In this document: one piece after another, positions 9,815 to 19,064 of the stretch
How positions within the stretch are numbered: position 1 is the stretch's first letter
Layout of the letters: every line of letters begins with the position of its first letter
Assembly (NCBI GenBank): GCA_947459185.1
Contig: CANHCU010000005.1
Span: forward strand, 1 to 64,000
Length of the DNA: 64,000 nucleotides
Direction of reading: 5' to 3'
From: Planctomycetaceae bacterium
GTDB taxonomy: Bacteria > Planctomycetota > Planctomycetia > Pirellulales > UBA1268
The notes under the pieces: generated by a model
The model's database searches: none
Seen by the model: the letters and a program-made list of their open reading frames with translations, nothing else
What the model was told of the DNA's origin: nothing
Made by a program: the position numbers and the translations under genes

Positions 9815-10927
9815 CTAGGGCACACTCGAGGGCTTGGGCTGTTTTGGCGCCGACAGCCGGAACGACTGTTCACCGACGCTGTGTTTGAAGAACCCATCGC
9901 GATTCCATGTCGGCTGTTCCTGCTCGGGAGGCGAGGGCAGGTCGAATGTCGCGGTGAGCGTGTAGGTGTCGGCATCGATCCGCTCGTACCGATACGGTTG
10001 TCCCGTCGCGGGGTCGGTCGTGTTCTGCAGGAATGTCGCCGGGTTATCCGCGAGCGCCTCGAGCGTGACGGGCATGACGCCCTCGCGTTCGAAGTAGGTT
10101 TCGACATTCTGCTGGATGGCACGGAGGTCACCGATGCGTCGGGCGTCGAGCCGGAGCTGCCGCTGTCGGAACGGACTGCCGGCGGCATAGAGCGCGGCCA
10201 GCATCGAGACGATGGCCACAGCCGCGCCGATCCGGTGAAGCCAATCCCGCCAAGGTGGTGGGGGCGGGATCGTGGCTGTTCCGGTGGTTGTGGTGATCCG
10301 CTCCTCTCGGCCAACGTCGCTGGAAAACCAGAGGTAGATGCCGCCGGAGAGCAGAAGAATGATCAACGCCTTGAGGATGAAGCGAACCGTCAATTCGCCG
10401 GAAAGAAAACAGACGACTGCGGCGATCAGGTCGCCGGCCATGACGAGCGATGTGATCAGCAGCGTGAGGTAGGCGAGCGTGCGATAGATCGGGGTCAGCC
10501 GCAGGGCCGGGTCGCGGCTGGCATCGCGGCCGATCGTGCGGTGCGCCAGCCCAAGGATGGGAAGCGAGACGAGCAGTGCGGCCGCCGCCGCCCGCAGCGA
10601 GCCACTGGAGATACCGAGCGAATCGTCCGTTGCCGCGGGCAGCCAGCGATCGACGAATTGAAACAGGATCGTGCCGGTGGCGAATGCGGCCGTGTAGAGC
10701 ATGGCCATGCCAAGCAGATGGACAAAGGCGTCGCGTGGCGAGCTCGACACCCGTTTCCTGGGCACGGGCACGGGCAGAAGCGAGTCGGCGAAGGCGTCGA
10801 GGGCACCCTTCGCCTCACGCGGTGACCACCCGCCGGATTCAATCGCGCGGCCGATGTCAGCCCGGGGCATCCCGCGTTCCAGACAGGCTTTTACGAATTC
10901 GACAAGCACTTCGGGAGCGGATGCCAT
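9815..10927 (-). CDS. Multi-TM membrane protein, DUF5671-like
   Basis: Several hydrophobic helices; SSPRDAFVHLLGMAMLYTAAFATGTILFQFVDR resembles DUF5671 proteins (recall only). Confidence 0.6.
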   Translation of the reverse strand: MASAPEVLVEFVKACLERGMPRADIGRAIESGGWSPREAKGALDAFADSLLPVPVPRKRVSSSPRDAFVHLLGMAMLYTAAFATGTILFQFVDRWLPAATDDSLGISSGSLRAAAAALLVSLPILGLAHRTIGRDASRDPALRLTPIYRTLAYLTLLITSLVMAGDLIAAVVCFLSGELTVRFILKALIILLLSGGIYLWFSSDVGREERITTTTGTATIPPPPPWRDWLHRIGAAVAIVSMLAALYAAGSPFRQRQLRLDARRIGDLRAIQQNVETYFEREGVMPVTLEALADNPATFLQNTTDPATGQPYRYERIDADTYTLTATFDLPSPPEQEQPTWNRDGFFKHSVGEQSFRLSAPKQPKPSSVP

Positions 10928-11135
10928 GGGGCAGGTCTCGGGGGCGCTAGTGGATCAGTCCGTGTAACTGTCGCCACGCCCCCGGGATTCGTCCAGAGAA
11001 AAGTCGTGGTGGGCGGGTTTTTCTTTTTTTGGGGCAGGCTGTAACGGATTCCGGGCGGCGGCGTTGTTTCTTCCAGACGGATCGACAGGTCATCCTGTAA
11101 GGTCGATCAGCGTCAGAACCACCGGGAAGAAAAGT

Positions 11136-11711
11136 ATGTCTGCCAGCGGCGAATCCCACGGCTGGGTGATGGAGGCCGTCGATCTCTACGAACTGCCGCT
11201 GCTGCGTTATGCGAGGCGGCTGCTCGGCGACGTCGACCTGGCCGCCGACGCGGTGCAGCACGCATTCGTGAAACTCTGTGAGGAGTCGCGAGAGCGGCTC
11301 GATGGCCGGGTGGCACCGTGGCTGTTTCGCGTCTGCCGCAACCGGGCGATCGATCACCTCCGCCGTTCGGGCCGCGAGCACTCGTTGCTCAATGAACCGG
11401 TCGATTCGCCGTCTGCCATTGGCCACCCCGGCAGTCGCGAGGCCGATCCGGCCATGTCAGCCGAGCGGGCCGATCTGGCCTCGCGACTCCGCGAACTGCT
11501 GCAGGATCTGCCGGCCCCGCAACGCGAGGCGATCGACCTCTGGTGCGAGGGGCTTACGTACCGCCAGATCGCCGAGGTCACCGGCCGGCAGGAGGGTCAT
11601 GTCCGCGTGCTGGCCCATCGCGGTCTCACCGCCCTCCGCGCGCACCCGCTGGTGCGAGACCTGCTTGTGACCGAAGGCCACCGGCCCACGCAGAACGCAT
11701 CGAACTCCTGA
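11136..11711 (+). CDS. Sigma-70 family (ECF-type) RNA polymerase sigma factor
   Basis: LYELPLLRYARRLLGDVDLAADAVQHAFVKL (region 2) and LPAPQREAIDLWCEGLTYRQIAEVTGRQEGHVRVLAHRGLTALR (region 4). Confidence 0.92.
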   Translation: MSASGESHGWVMEAVDLYELPLLRYARRLLGDVDLAADAVQHAFVKLCEESRERLDGRVAPWLFRVCRNRAIDHLRRSGREHSLLNEPVDSPSAIGHPGSREADPAMSAERADLASRLRELLQDLPAPQREAIDLWCEGLTYRQIAEVTGRQEGHVRVLAHRGLTALRAHPLVRDLLVTEGHRPTQNASNS

Positions 11712-11731
11712 CACACCCACCGAGGCAGACC

Positions 11732-14017
11732 ATGACCACCGAAAACGTTAACGATTCCCAGTTCAACAGCGACCAGTTCAACAGCGACCAGTTCAACAGC
11801 GACCAGCCGGCTCCGCGCGACCGCGAGGCTGCGGATGCGCTGCTCACGGCGCACGTTCTCGGACAACTCGAGGGCGACGAGCAGGCTGTCGTCGAACGGC
11901 TGCTCGCCGAACCCATGCGGCACGAGGAGCGGCGGACGGTCGACGAGATCGGCCGGGTGGCGACCGCGTTGCGTGCCGGCCGAACGAACGACGACGTGCC
12001 GCGGTCTCCGACACTGCGTCGGGCGGTGGTCGCCGCGATCGCGGCGAACGGTGGAGCCGCGAGGGAAGGGACGGTGGCGTCGGATGTCGTCGTCGCTCCA
12101 CAGCCTTCCCGGAGCCGGTTCGGCAGGGGACTGGCACTCGCCGCGTCGTTGCTGGCGGCTGTGCTCGTGATGGTGACGGCGGTGCTCGTGCGGCCCTGGG
12201 CGTTGCAGCCGCGAATGGCTCGTGAGGTCGCGCAGCGTGGGCCGGAACTCAGGACGGAAGGCGTCGCGACCGCTCGCCAGGAGCGGTCGGTCCTGGAGCG
12301 GCCTGATGAAAAACCATCCGAGGCGAAGGCGGTGACCGCGGCGGGCGACCAGTTGGCGTCAGAAAAAAGACCGGCCACGGAGCAGGTCGACAAGTCGACA
12401 AATCACTTGGGGGCGAATGCGAGTGGGTATGCGATGCCTGCCGCGCCGGCGGATATGGCCACGGCTGCCGCACCGGCTCCCGGAGCCCGCAGGTTGGCCG
12501 GCGACCGCGATGCCCGGGAACTCGAAATGCAGTCTATCGGTGGGCAGCGAAAGCAGCAGGATGCACAGGCCGGCGAGCGGTATGCTCGGTTCGACGAGAA
12601 CCGGCTGCGGACATCTTCGGAGCAGCCGCTCTCCACGTTTTCGATCGACGTCGATACGGCGTCGTATGCCAACGTGCGTAGGTTTCTCACCTCCGGTCGG
12701 CTGCCGCCCCCGGATGCGGTGCGGATCGAGGAGATGGTGAACTATTTTCGCTACGACGACCCGCAGCCCGTCGGCGACAGGCCGTTCTCGGTGACGCTCG
12801 AGGCGGCCGAGTGCCCCTGGCACTCCGGCCGGCGTCTGGTTCGCATCGGCCTCGAAGGCCGCGACATCGACCGCCGCGAGCGGCCCGCCGGGAACCTCGT
12901 GTTTCTCATCGACGTGTCGGGCTCGATGGCAGCGGCGAACAAGCTGCCGCTGGTGAAGCAGGCCCTCGCGATGCTGGTCGAGGAGCTCACGGAAAACGAC
13001 TCCCTGGCGATCGTCACCTATGCCGGCGACGCAGGTGTGAAGCTCCCCGCCACCAGCGGCGACCAAAAGGGAAAAATTCTCGCGGCGATCGAATCGCTCT
13101 CGTCGGGTGGCTCAACGCATGGCAGCGCCGGCATCAACCTGGCCTACGAGCAGGCGGCGGAGCGGTTCATCCCTGGCGGCGTGAACCGGGTGATCCTCGC
13201 CACCGACGGCGACCTGAACGTGGGTGTGACCAGCGACGAGGCGCTCGTGGACCTGATCAAGCAGAGGGCGGCCGGCGGCACCTTTCTCACGGTGCTCGGC
13301 TTCGGCGAAGGCAACCTGCAGGACGCGAAGATGGAAAAGATCGCCGATAACGGCAATGGCATCTACGCCTATATCGACGGCGCCCGCGAGGCGCGGAAGG
13401 TGCTCGTGGAGCAGCTCACGGGCAGCACGATCACGATCGCGAAGGACGTGAAGATCCAGGTGGAGTTCAACCCGGCGCAGGTGGCCTCCTATCGCCTGAT
13501 CGGCTACGAGAATCGGATCATGGCGGCCGAGGACTTTCGCAACGACAGGATTGATGCCGGCGAGATAGGAGCCGGGCACAGCGTCACGGCGCTCTATGAG
13601 ATCGAACTGGTGGGCGACGGCGGCGAAGGGTCGGCCGGGGCGGAGCCGCTCAAGTATCAGCCGCCGCAGCCCAAGCCTGCCCCTGAGGCCACGCTCGTCG
13701 ATGGTGAAACGAGCCGGGAGCTGCTCACGGTGAAGCTGCGGTGGAAGAAGCCAGAAGGCGATGCGAGCACGCTGGATGAAGTGCCGCTCGTCGATCGCGG
13801 TGGTGCTTTCGAACAGGCTTCCGCTGATCTGCGGTTCGCCGGTGCCGTGGCAGCCTTCGGAATGGTGCTTCGCAACAGCGAATACAAGGGGGAGGCCACG
13901 CTGCCGCTGGTGGCGAAAATCGCCGCGGGTGCGCTTGGGCCGGATCGGGGGGGCTACCGCGCAGAGTTTCTCGACCTCGTCCGCAAGGCGGAGACCCTCC
14001 GCGACGGCGGCCGATAG
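11732..14017 (+). CDS. von Willebrand factor type A domain membrane protein (YfbK-like) with an anti-sigma-like N-terminus
   Basis: NLVFLIDVSGSMAAANKLPLVKQALAMLVEEL MIDAS motif; TM LALAASLLAAVLVMVTAVLV; N-terminal ADALLTAHVLGQLEGDEQAVVERLLAEP. Confidence 0.88.
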   Translation: MTTENVNDSQFNSDQFNSDQFNSDQPAPRDREAADALLTAHVLGQLEGDEQAVVERLLAEPMRHEERRTVDEIGRVATALRAGRTNDDVPRSPTLRRAVVAAIAANGGAAREGTVASDVVVAPQPSRSRFGRGLALAASLLAAVLVMVTAVLVRPWALQPRMAREVAQRGPELRTEGVATARQERSVLERPDEKPSEAKAVTAAGDQLASEKRPATEQVDKSTNHLGANASGYAMPAAPADMATAAAPAPGARRLAGDRDARELEMQSIGGQRKQQDAQAGERYARFDENRLRTSSEQPLSTFSIDVDTASYANVRRFLTSGRLPPPDAVRIEEMVNYFRYDDPQPVGDRPFSVTLEAAECPWHSGRRLVRIGLEGRDIDRRERPAGNLVFLIDVSGSMAAANKLPLVKQALAMLVEELTENDSLAIVTYAGDAGVKLPATSGDQKGKILAAIESLSSGGSTHGSAGINLAYEQAAERFIPGGVNRVILATDGDLNVGVTSDEALVDLIKQRAAGGTFLTVLGFGEGNLQDAKMEKIADNGNGIYAYIDGAREARKVLVEQLTGSTITIAKDVKIQVEFNPAQVASYRLIGYENRIMAAEDFRNDRIDAGEIGAGHSVTALYEIELVGDGGEGSAGAEPLKYQPPQPKPAPEATLVDGETSRELLTVKLRWKKPEGDASTLDEVPLVDRGGAFEQASADLRFAGAVAAFGMVLRNSEYKGEATLPLVAKIAAGALGPDRGGYRAEFLDLVRKAETLRDGGR
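11759..11803 (+). repeat. 15-bp tandem repeat x3 inside the VWA gene (encodes QFNSD x3)
   Basis: cagttcaacagcgac repeated three times exactly. Confidence 0.97.
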
Positions 14018-14044
14018 TGGGGGGCCGTGGCTACCTGCTGGTGA

Positions 14045-14190
14045 CGGTTCGGGGCTGCCCACGCCCCGTCGCCGGACGCTCGCTTCGGCCATCCTAGCCT
14101 GCGCTCGCTCGATGCTGACTGCGCTACGGCATCCTGCCTGCGCTGGTCAGCAACGCCGGCTCCCGGGACATGGGCAGCCCCTCACGGATT
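14045..14190. repeat. Inverted pair of family-2 repeat arms
   Basis: ggttcggggctgcccacgcccc versus gacatgggcagcccctcacggatt in opposite orientation; related to 9021-9051. Confidence 0.55.
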
Positions 14191-14204
14191 ACTCAGAGTC
14201 AAAT

Positions 14205-14232
14205 AAAAGCCCTGAGCGTAAGCGACGGGATC
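14205..14232. repeat. Interspersed repeat, family 1 (aaaagccctgagcgtaagcgacgggatc)
   Basis: Similar to the unit at 48240-48267 in reverse orientation (gatcccgtcgcttgcgctctgggctt). Confidence 0.6.
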
Positions 14233-14362
14233 TGCATGACTCGCGCATCAGCGCCAGGCCCGGAGGGCAGGGTTAGCACCAGCGACCGGAGGTCGCCAAG
14301 CGACTCGCTGAGGACGGGCATCCGCCCGTCGTCGCGGCAGGATGCCGATGTTTCGCGTGTAT

Positions 14363-15439
14363 TCAGTGCACGCCCTGGCCTGCCAGCCAGCGTTCGGCAT
14401 CGAGGGCTGACATGCAGCCGGTGCCGGCAGCGGAGATCGCCTGACGGTAGTAGTCGTCGGCCACGTCGCCCGCCGCGAAGACTCCCTCCACGCTCGTCTC
14501 GGTTCGGAAGTGCTTCGTCCAGACGATGTATTTCTTGGGATTGAGTTCCAATTGGCCGTCGAGGAACGCCGTGTTGGGCGTGTGGCCGATCGCCAGGAAG
14601 ACACCCGTCGCCTCGAGCGTTGTCTCCTTGCCGGCGTCGACCGTGCTCGCCAGCCGCACACCCGTCACTCCCTTGGCATCGTCGCCGAGCACCTCGGCAA
14701 GGCCCGTGTTGAAGTGGATCTTGATCTTCGGGTCGTCGTGGGCCCGCTGCGCCATGATCTTCGAGGCACGGAGCTGGTCGCGGCGATGCACGAGGTGCAC
14801 CGTGCTGGCAAACTTCGTGAGGTAGGTCGCCTCCTCCACGGCCGAGTCGCCGCCGCCCACCACCACGATCGGCTTGTTGCGAAAGCGGGGCAGCGCGCCG
14901 TCGCAGACGGCACAGGCACTGACGCCGCGGTTCTTGAACTTCTCCTCGCTCGGTAGGCCGAGCCAGTTGGCGCTGGCGCCCGTGGCCACGATCACGCACT
15001 GGGCTTCCACCACGCCACCTTCGGAGGGATAGAGCTTGAAAGGGCGTGACGAAAAGTCCACCTTCAGGATGTCGTCGGTGACGATCCGCGTGCCCATGTT
15101 GACCGCCTGCTGCCGCATCAGTTCCATCAGTTCCGGGCCGGTGACGCCCTCGCCGGCATGTGGGGCCATCATCTGCCGGCGTTCTGCGGGCAGGGCGGAG
15201 TCGAGGAAGGCGCCAAGATTTCCGTGCGGGAAACCGGCATAGTTTTCAACCTCGCTCGTGAGGGCGAGTTGGCCGAGCGGCAGCGTGCCCGACATCCTGT
15301 TTTTCTCGGTGATCGCGCCTTCGAAGACCAGCGGCTTGAGCTGGGCCCGGGCGGCGTAGGTGGCGGCCGACCAGCCGGCCGGTCCGCTGCCGATGATGAC
15401 GAGGGTTTCGCGGGTCGTGTTGCCTGTGGTGGCGGACAT
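14363..15439 (-). CDS. trxB: Thioredoxin reductase
   Basis: [25 protein letters not shown] redox Cxx[14 protein letters not shown]; start trimmed to MSATTGN at 15439. Confidence 0.95.
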   Translation of the reverse strand: MSATTGNTTRETLVIIGSGPAGWSAATYAARAQLKPLVFEGAITEKNRMSGTLPLGQLALTSEVENYAGFPHGNLGAFLDSALPAERRQMMAPHAGEGVTGPELMELMRQQAVNMGTRIVTDDILKVDFSSRPFKLYPSEGGVVEAQCVIVATGASANWLGLPSEEKFKNRGVSACAVCDGALPRFRNKPIVVVGGGDSAVEEATYLTKFASTVHLVHRRDQLRASKIMAQRAHDDPKIKIHFNTGLAEVLGDDAKGVTGVRLASTVDAGKETTLEATGVFLAIGHTPNTAFLDGQLELNPKKYIVWTKHFRTETSVEGVFAAGDVADDYYRQAISAAGTGCMSALDAERWLAGQGVH

Positions 15440-15452
15440 GCATGGCTCCATG

Positions 15453-15547
15453 AAAAAGGTGCCAGCCACCAAATCTGGGTGGTCTGGGGCGTCGTATCGA
15501 AGCAGCGGCTTCCTAAGTTGCCCCAATTTGGTGGCTGGCACCTTTTT
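15453..15547. repeat. 95-bp element with 22-bp perfect terminal inverted repeats (REP/MITE-like)
   Basis: aaaaaggtgccagccaccaaat (15453-15474) and atttggtggctggcaccttttt (15526-15547); inner tggggc (15485-15490) / gcccca (15520-15525) extends the stem. Confidence 0.9.
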
Positions 15548-15609
15548 TGGGCAAGATGAACAGGTAGAACGGCCGGTTCTCGCCATCTTCGCCACGACGT
15601 GGGGTCGCC

Positions 15610-17379
15610 ATGAGTCTGTTGTATGTCTTGCTGCCGAGCGCCCTGGTGCTGGCGATCGCCTATCGTGTTTACGGCAGCTTGCTGGCCCGACTCTTCCAAC
15701 TCGATACCGACGCCGCCACGCCGGCCGTCACACTTCGCGACGACGTGGACTACGCGCCGATCCCGCCGCAGCTTCTGCTTGGTCAACATTTTTCGGCGAT
15801 CGCGGCGGCCGGGCCGATCGTCGGGCCGATCCTCGCGGGCGTGGCCTTCGGCTGGCTGCCCGCCCTGCTCTGGATCTTGATCGGCAGCATCTTCATCGGC
15901 GGCGTGCACGACTTCGCGTCGCTCGTGGCCTCGGTGCGGCACAAGGCACGGTCGATCGCCGAAGTGGTTCGCGACCACATGAGCCAGCGGAGTTATCTCC
16001 TCTTCCTGGCATTCGTCTGGATCGCGCTGGTCTACATCATCGTCGCCTTCACCGACATCACGGCGTCGAGCTTCATCGGCAGACAGGTGCTGGAAAACGG
16101 CGAGACGGTATCGGGCGGCGGGATCGCGACGTCGAGCCTGCTCTACCTTGTGATCCCGATGATCATGGGGGCCTGTATGCGGTATGCGAAGATGCCGCTC
16201 TGGCTGGCGACCGCGATCTTCCTGCCGTTGGTCGGCCTGGCGATCTGGATCGGCCAGTTCTTTCCGTTCGACCTCGGGCAGATGCTCGGCACCTCCGACG
16301 CCACCGCTCAGAAGATCTGGGGCGTGCTCCTGCTGGCATACTGCCTCGTGGCGGCGATGGTGCCGATGTGGATGCTGCTCCAGCCCCGCGGCCACCTGGG
16401 CGGATGCTTTCTGTATGTGGCACTCGCGGGCGCTGCGATTGGCCTGATGGTCAGCGACAGGCTGGTGGCAGGTGATTCCGCGATCCGCTACCCAGCGTTC
16501 ACCGGCTGGCAGGCGTCCAATGGCCAGAACCTCATCCCGATGCTCTTCATCACGATCGCCTGCGGCGCCTGCTCCGGCTTTCACTCGCTGATCGCCTCGG
16601 GCACGACGAGCAAGCAGCTCCGCAAGGAGACCGACGCTAGGCCGATCGGCTACGGCACGATGCTCTTGGAAGCGATGGTGGCGATCGTGAGCCTGGCCTG
16701 CGTGATGGTGCTCGCCGGCGACTCGAAGCTCGCCAGCCAGCCGCCGAACTTTATCTACGCGATGGGCATGGGCCGGTTCCTGGAGATCCTCGGCGTGCCC
16801 GCGACAATCGGCGTGTCGTTCGCATTGATGGCTTTCACGACGTTCGTCTACGACACGCTCGATGTCTGCACGCGGCTGGGGCGATACATCATCCAGGAAC
16901 TCACGGGGCTTTCTGGCAAAGCCGGTGGTTGGCTGGGCACGACGCTGACAGCGGGCGTGCCGCTGGTGTTTCTCCTGCGGCCGCATGTCGACGCCGCGGG
17001 CAACGCGGTGCCGGTCTGGAAGACGTTCTGGAGCCTGTTTGGGGCGAGCAACCAACTGCTGGCGGCGCTCACGCTTCTGGGCGTGACGGTCTGGCTCTGG
17101 CAGACACGGCGAGAGACCTGGGTCTGGCTGGTGACGGGCGTGCCGACCGTGTTCATGTATGTGATGAGCACGTGGGCGCTAGCCAGCATGACGCTGCCGA
17201 AATTCCGGAATGCCAACGGCTTCTCCCTTCCGGCCGATCCGGTGCCGTGGGCGGGCCTGGTGCTCCTGTCGCTGGCCGCCGTGATGCTCGTCGAGGCGAT
17301 CCGCGTGCTCGCGATGCCGCAGGGGCCGCAGGGTGGGCTGGGTTCCGTAGTGGGCTCACGACGCGCGGCAGGCGCATGA
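15610..17379 (+). CDS. cstA: Carbon starvation protein CstA family transporter
   Basis: [61 protein letters not shown]; many TM helices. Confidence 0.95.
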   Translation: MSLLYVLLPSALVLAIAYRVYGSLLARLFQLDTDAATPAVTLRDDVDYAPIPPQLLLGQHFSAIAAAGPIVGPILAGVAFGWLPALLWILIGSIFIGGVHDFASLVASVRHKARSIAEVVRDHMSQRSYLLFLAFVWIALVYIIVAFTDITASSFIGRQVLENGETVSGGGIATSSLLYLVIPMIMGACMRYAKMPLWLATAIFLPLVGLAIWIGQFFPFDLGQMLGTSDATAQKIWGVLLLAYCLVAAMVPMWMLLQPRGHLGGCFLYVALAGAAIGLMVSDRLVAGDSAIRYPAFTGWQASNGQNLIPMLFITIACGACSGFHSLIASGTTSKQLRKETDARPIGYGTMLLEAMVAIVSLACVMVLAGDSKLASQPPNFIYAMGMGRFLEILGVPATIGVSFALMAFTTFVYDTLDVCTRLGRYIIQELTGLSGKAGGWLGTTLTAGVPLVFLLRPHVDAAGNAVPVWKTFWSLFGASNQLLAALTLLGVTVWLWQTRRETWVWLVTGVPTVFMYVMSTWALASMTLPKFRNANGFSLPADPVPWAGLVLLSLAAVMLVEAIRVLAMPQGPQGGLGSVVGSRRAAGA

Positions 17380-17561
17380 CTGCGAAACGGTCACGGCCGC
17401 AGTCAGCGGGCCGAAAAGCCGCTCGTCCGAAGCCGGTGAAGGTCTGCGCGACATGCGGCCGCGAGTTTACATGGCGGCGAAAGTGGGCCGCCTGCTGGGA
17501 CGAAGTCCGCTACTGCAGCGACCGCTGCCGCGATTCCCGCGGTCAGCGACCGAAACCGTGA
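17376..17561 (+). CDS. DUF2256-type small zinc-ribbon protein
   Basis: KVCATCGREFTWRRKWAACWDEVRYCSDRCR; ATGA overlap with the cstA stop. Confidence 0.82.
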   Translation: MTAKRSRPQSAGRKAARPKPVKVCATCGREFTWRRKWAACWDEVRYCSDRCRDSRGQRPKP

Positions 17562-17589
17562 TGGTTTGGCATCGTGCGGCCCGCCGTGG

Positions 17590-17988
17590 CTACGGCGATT
17601 CCACGATCAAACCGGGAACGGCTTCGAAATGGCTGTCGTACGCGACGATGCGACCACCATTCTCGAGCGCGGTCGCTGCGATCCAGATGTCATTCGTCGG
17701 AATGGGGGTGCCCTGTCGCTTGAGCGACGTCACGACTGCCGCATACCGTTCCGCGACGTTATCGGTGACAGCGACGACCACGACTCCTGGCTGGCTGCGA
17801 AACGCAGCCAGCAACGTGAGGTTTTCCGCGAGCCGTCGCCCTCCTTGGAATCCGGCATACAGTTCTCCGAGCACGGTGATAGGCACGAGAATTTCATCCG
17901 CCGATTCGAGCCGCTCCTGGAGCTTCGGCTGTCCGCGCATCAACCGGCTGTAGGCCGTGGTATCGAGGCAGAGGCGGCTCACCGCCAA
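17590..17988 (-). CDS. PIN-domain (VapC/FitB-type) toxin
   Basis: LCLDTTAYSRLMRG, VLGELYAGFQGG, NDIWIAATALENGGRIVAYDSHFEAVPGL. Confidence 0.9.
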   Translation of the reverse strand: MAVSRLCLDTTAYSRLMRGQPKLQERLESADEILVPITVLGELYAGFQGGRRLAENLTLLAAFRSQPGVVVVAVTDNVAERYAAVVTSLKRQGTPIPTNDIWIAATALENGGRIVAYDSHFEAVPGLIVESP

Positions 17989-18227
17989 ACCTCTTCGTCA
18001 ACCGACTCAAACGGCGCCGTGGCACGATCGAAGTCTGCGGCCTCATGGGCGGTCCATCGGGCCGCGATCTGCGAGAGATCCCGCCTCGGCGCATGGGGCC
18101 TCTGGCCCGTTGCGGTCTCGAGCAGGCGGATCACAGTCTGATTGAGACTCAGTCCGGATTGCTCGGCCAGCGACCGCAGCTTCGTGTCGACTTCTGCGGG
18201 GATGTTACGAACGGTGAGCTGACTCAT
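17979..18227 (-). CDS. Ribbon-helix-helix antitoxin (VapB/FitA-type)
   Basis: SQLTVRNIPAEVDTKLRSLAEQSGLSLNQTVIRLLE; overlaps the downstream toxin start by 10 bp. Confidence 0.88.
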   Translation of the reverse strand: MSQLTVRNIPAEVDTKLRSLAEQSGLSLNQTVIRLLETATGQRPHAPRRDLSQIAARWTAHEAADFDRATAPFESVDEEVWR

Positions 18228-18232
18228 GGCGT

Positions 18233-18262
18233 GCCTGCATTGTGCATGCGTTTTATGCAGGC
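18233..18262. promoter_or_regulatory. Probable autoregulatory operator of the RHH antitoxin/PIN module
   Basis: gcctgcat (18233-18240) ... atgcaggc (18255-18262) inverted repeat just upstream of the antitoxin start, with an extra tgcat half-site inside. Confidence 0.6.
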
Positions 18263-18364
18263 GTCAAGCTACTCACCGTTTTTGATGAGCGTTGTCTGTT
18301 GATGGGACTGCGATTGGTGTGTGACATGGCGATTGCTTTTTCGCTTGTTTCTTAGCTCAATGAG

Positions 18365-18381
18365 ACTAGACTAAGTCTAGT
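18365..18381. promoter_or_regulatory. Probable operator of the Phd/PIN module
   Basis: actagac-taa-gtctagt perfect inverted repeat about 30 bp upstream of the antitoxin ATG at 18410. Confidence 0.6.
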
Positions 18382-18409
18382 TTGACACCATCGCAGTGAG
18401 GCTGACCGC

Positions 18410-18652
18410 ATGGCACACGTCGTCAATATTCACGAAGCGAAGACGCACCTGTCGCGGATCGTCGAGGAGGTGGCGGCCGGTCGGGAGGTGATCATCGCGA
18501 AGGCCGGTCGGCGCGTGGCCAAGCTCGTGCCGCTCGAGGCGGGCGGGCGTCCGAAGAAGCTCGGCGGACTCAAAGGGCGGATCAAGGTTCCCGATGACTT
18601 TAATGCGCCGCTCGACGATCGCGTCGTTGCCGCCTTCGAAGGAAGGCCGTGA
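18410..18652 (+). CDS. Phd/YefM family antitoxin
   Basis: HVVNIHEAKTHLSRIVEEVAAGREVIIAKAGRRVAKLVPL. Confidence 0.92.
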   Translation: MAHVVNIHEAKTHLSRIVEEVAAGREVIIAKAGRRVAKLVPLEAGGRPKKLGGLKGRIKVPDDFNAPLDDRVVAAFEGRP

Positions 18653-19038
18653 GCAGGATTCTCCTCGACACTCACCTGCTTCTGTGGGCGGTAAGCGAGC
18701 CGAGGAAGCTATCGGCGCAGGCCCGCCGCCGCATCGAAGAGGCCGACGTGTTCGTCAGCGCTGCCTCAATCTGGGAAGTGAGCATCAAGGCGGCCCTCGG
18801 GAAACTCGCCGCCGACCCATCCGAGTTGCTCGCGGAGATTGAGCCCGCGGGCTTCCATCTTCTGCCCGTGACAGGCCACCACGCCGCCGCGGTCGCCAAG
18901 CTGCCGCCGCTTCATAACGATCCCTTCGATCGAATGCTCGTCGCCCAAGCGAAAACGGAGCCGCTTCTGTTGCTCACGAATGACGTGACGCTTGCCGGCT
19001 ACGGCGACTGCGTGGAACTCGTGCCAGCTCGGAAGTGA
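18649..19038 (+). CDS. PIN-domain toxin (VapC-type)
   Basis: ILLDTHLLLWAVSEPRKLS, SAASIWEVSIKAALGKL, HNDPFDRMLVAQAKTEPLLLLTNDVTLAGYG; overlaps the antitoxin by 4 bp. Confidence 0.93.
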   Translation: MSRILLDTHLLLWAVSEPRKLSAQARRRIEEADVFVSAASIWEVSIKAALGKLAADPSELLAEIEPAGFHLLPVTGHHAAAVAKLPPLHNDPFDRMLVAQAKTEPLLLLTNDVTLAGYGDCVELVPARK

Positions 19039-19064
19039 GCTGAGGAAATGAGCTGCGTCCCCTT

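Noticed and set aside
15169-17055. 628-aa minus ORF
   Set aside because: Antisense of cstA running into trxB in another frame; His/Arg/Asp-rich shadow ORF.
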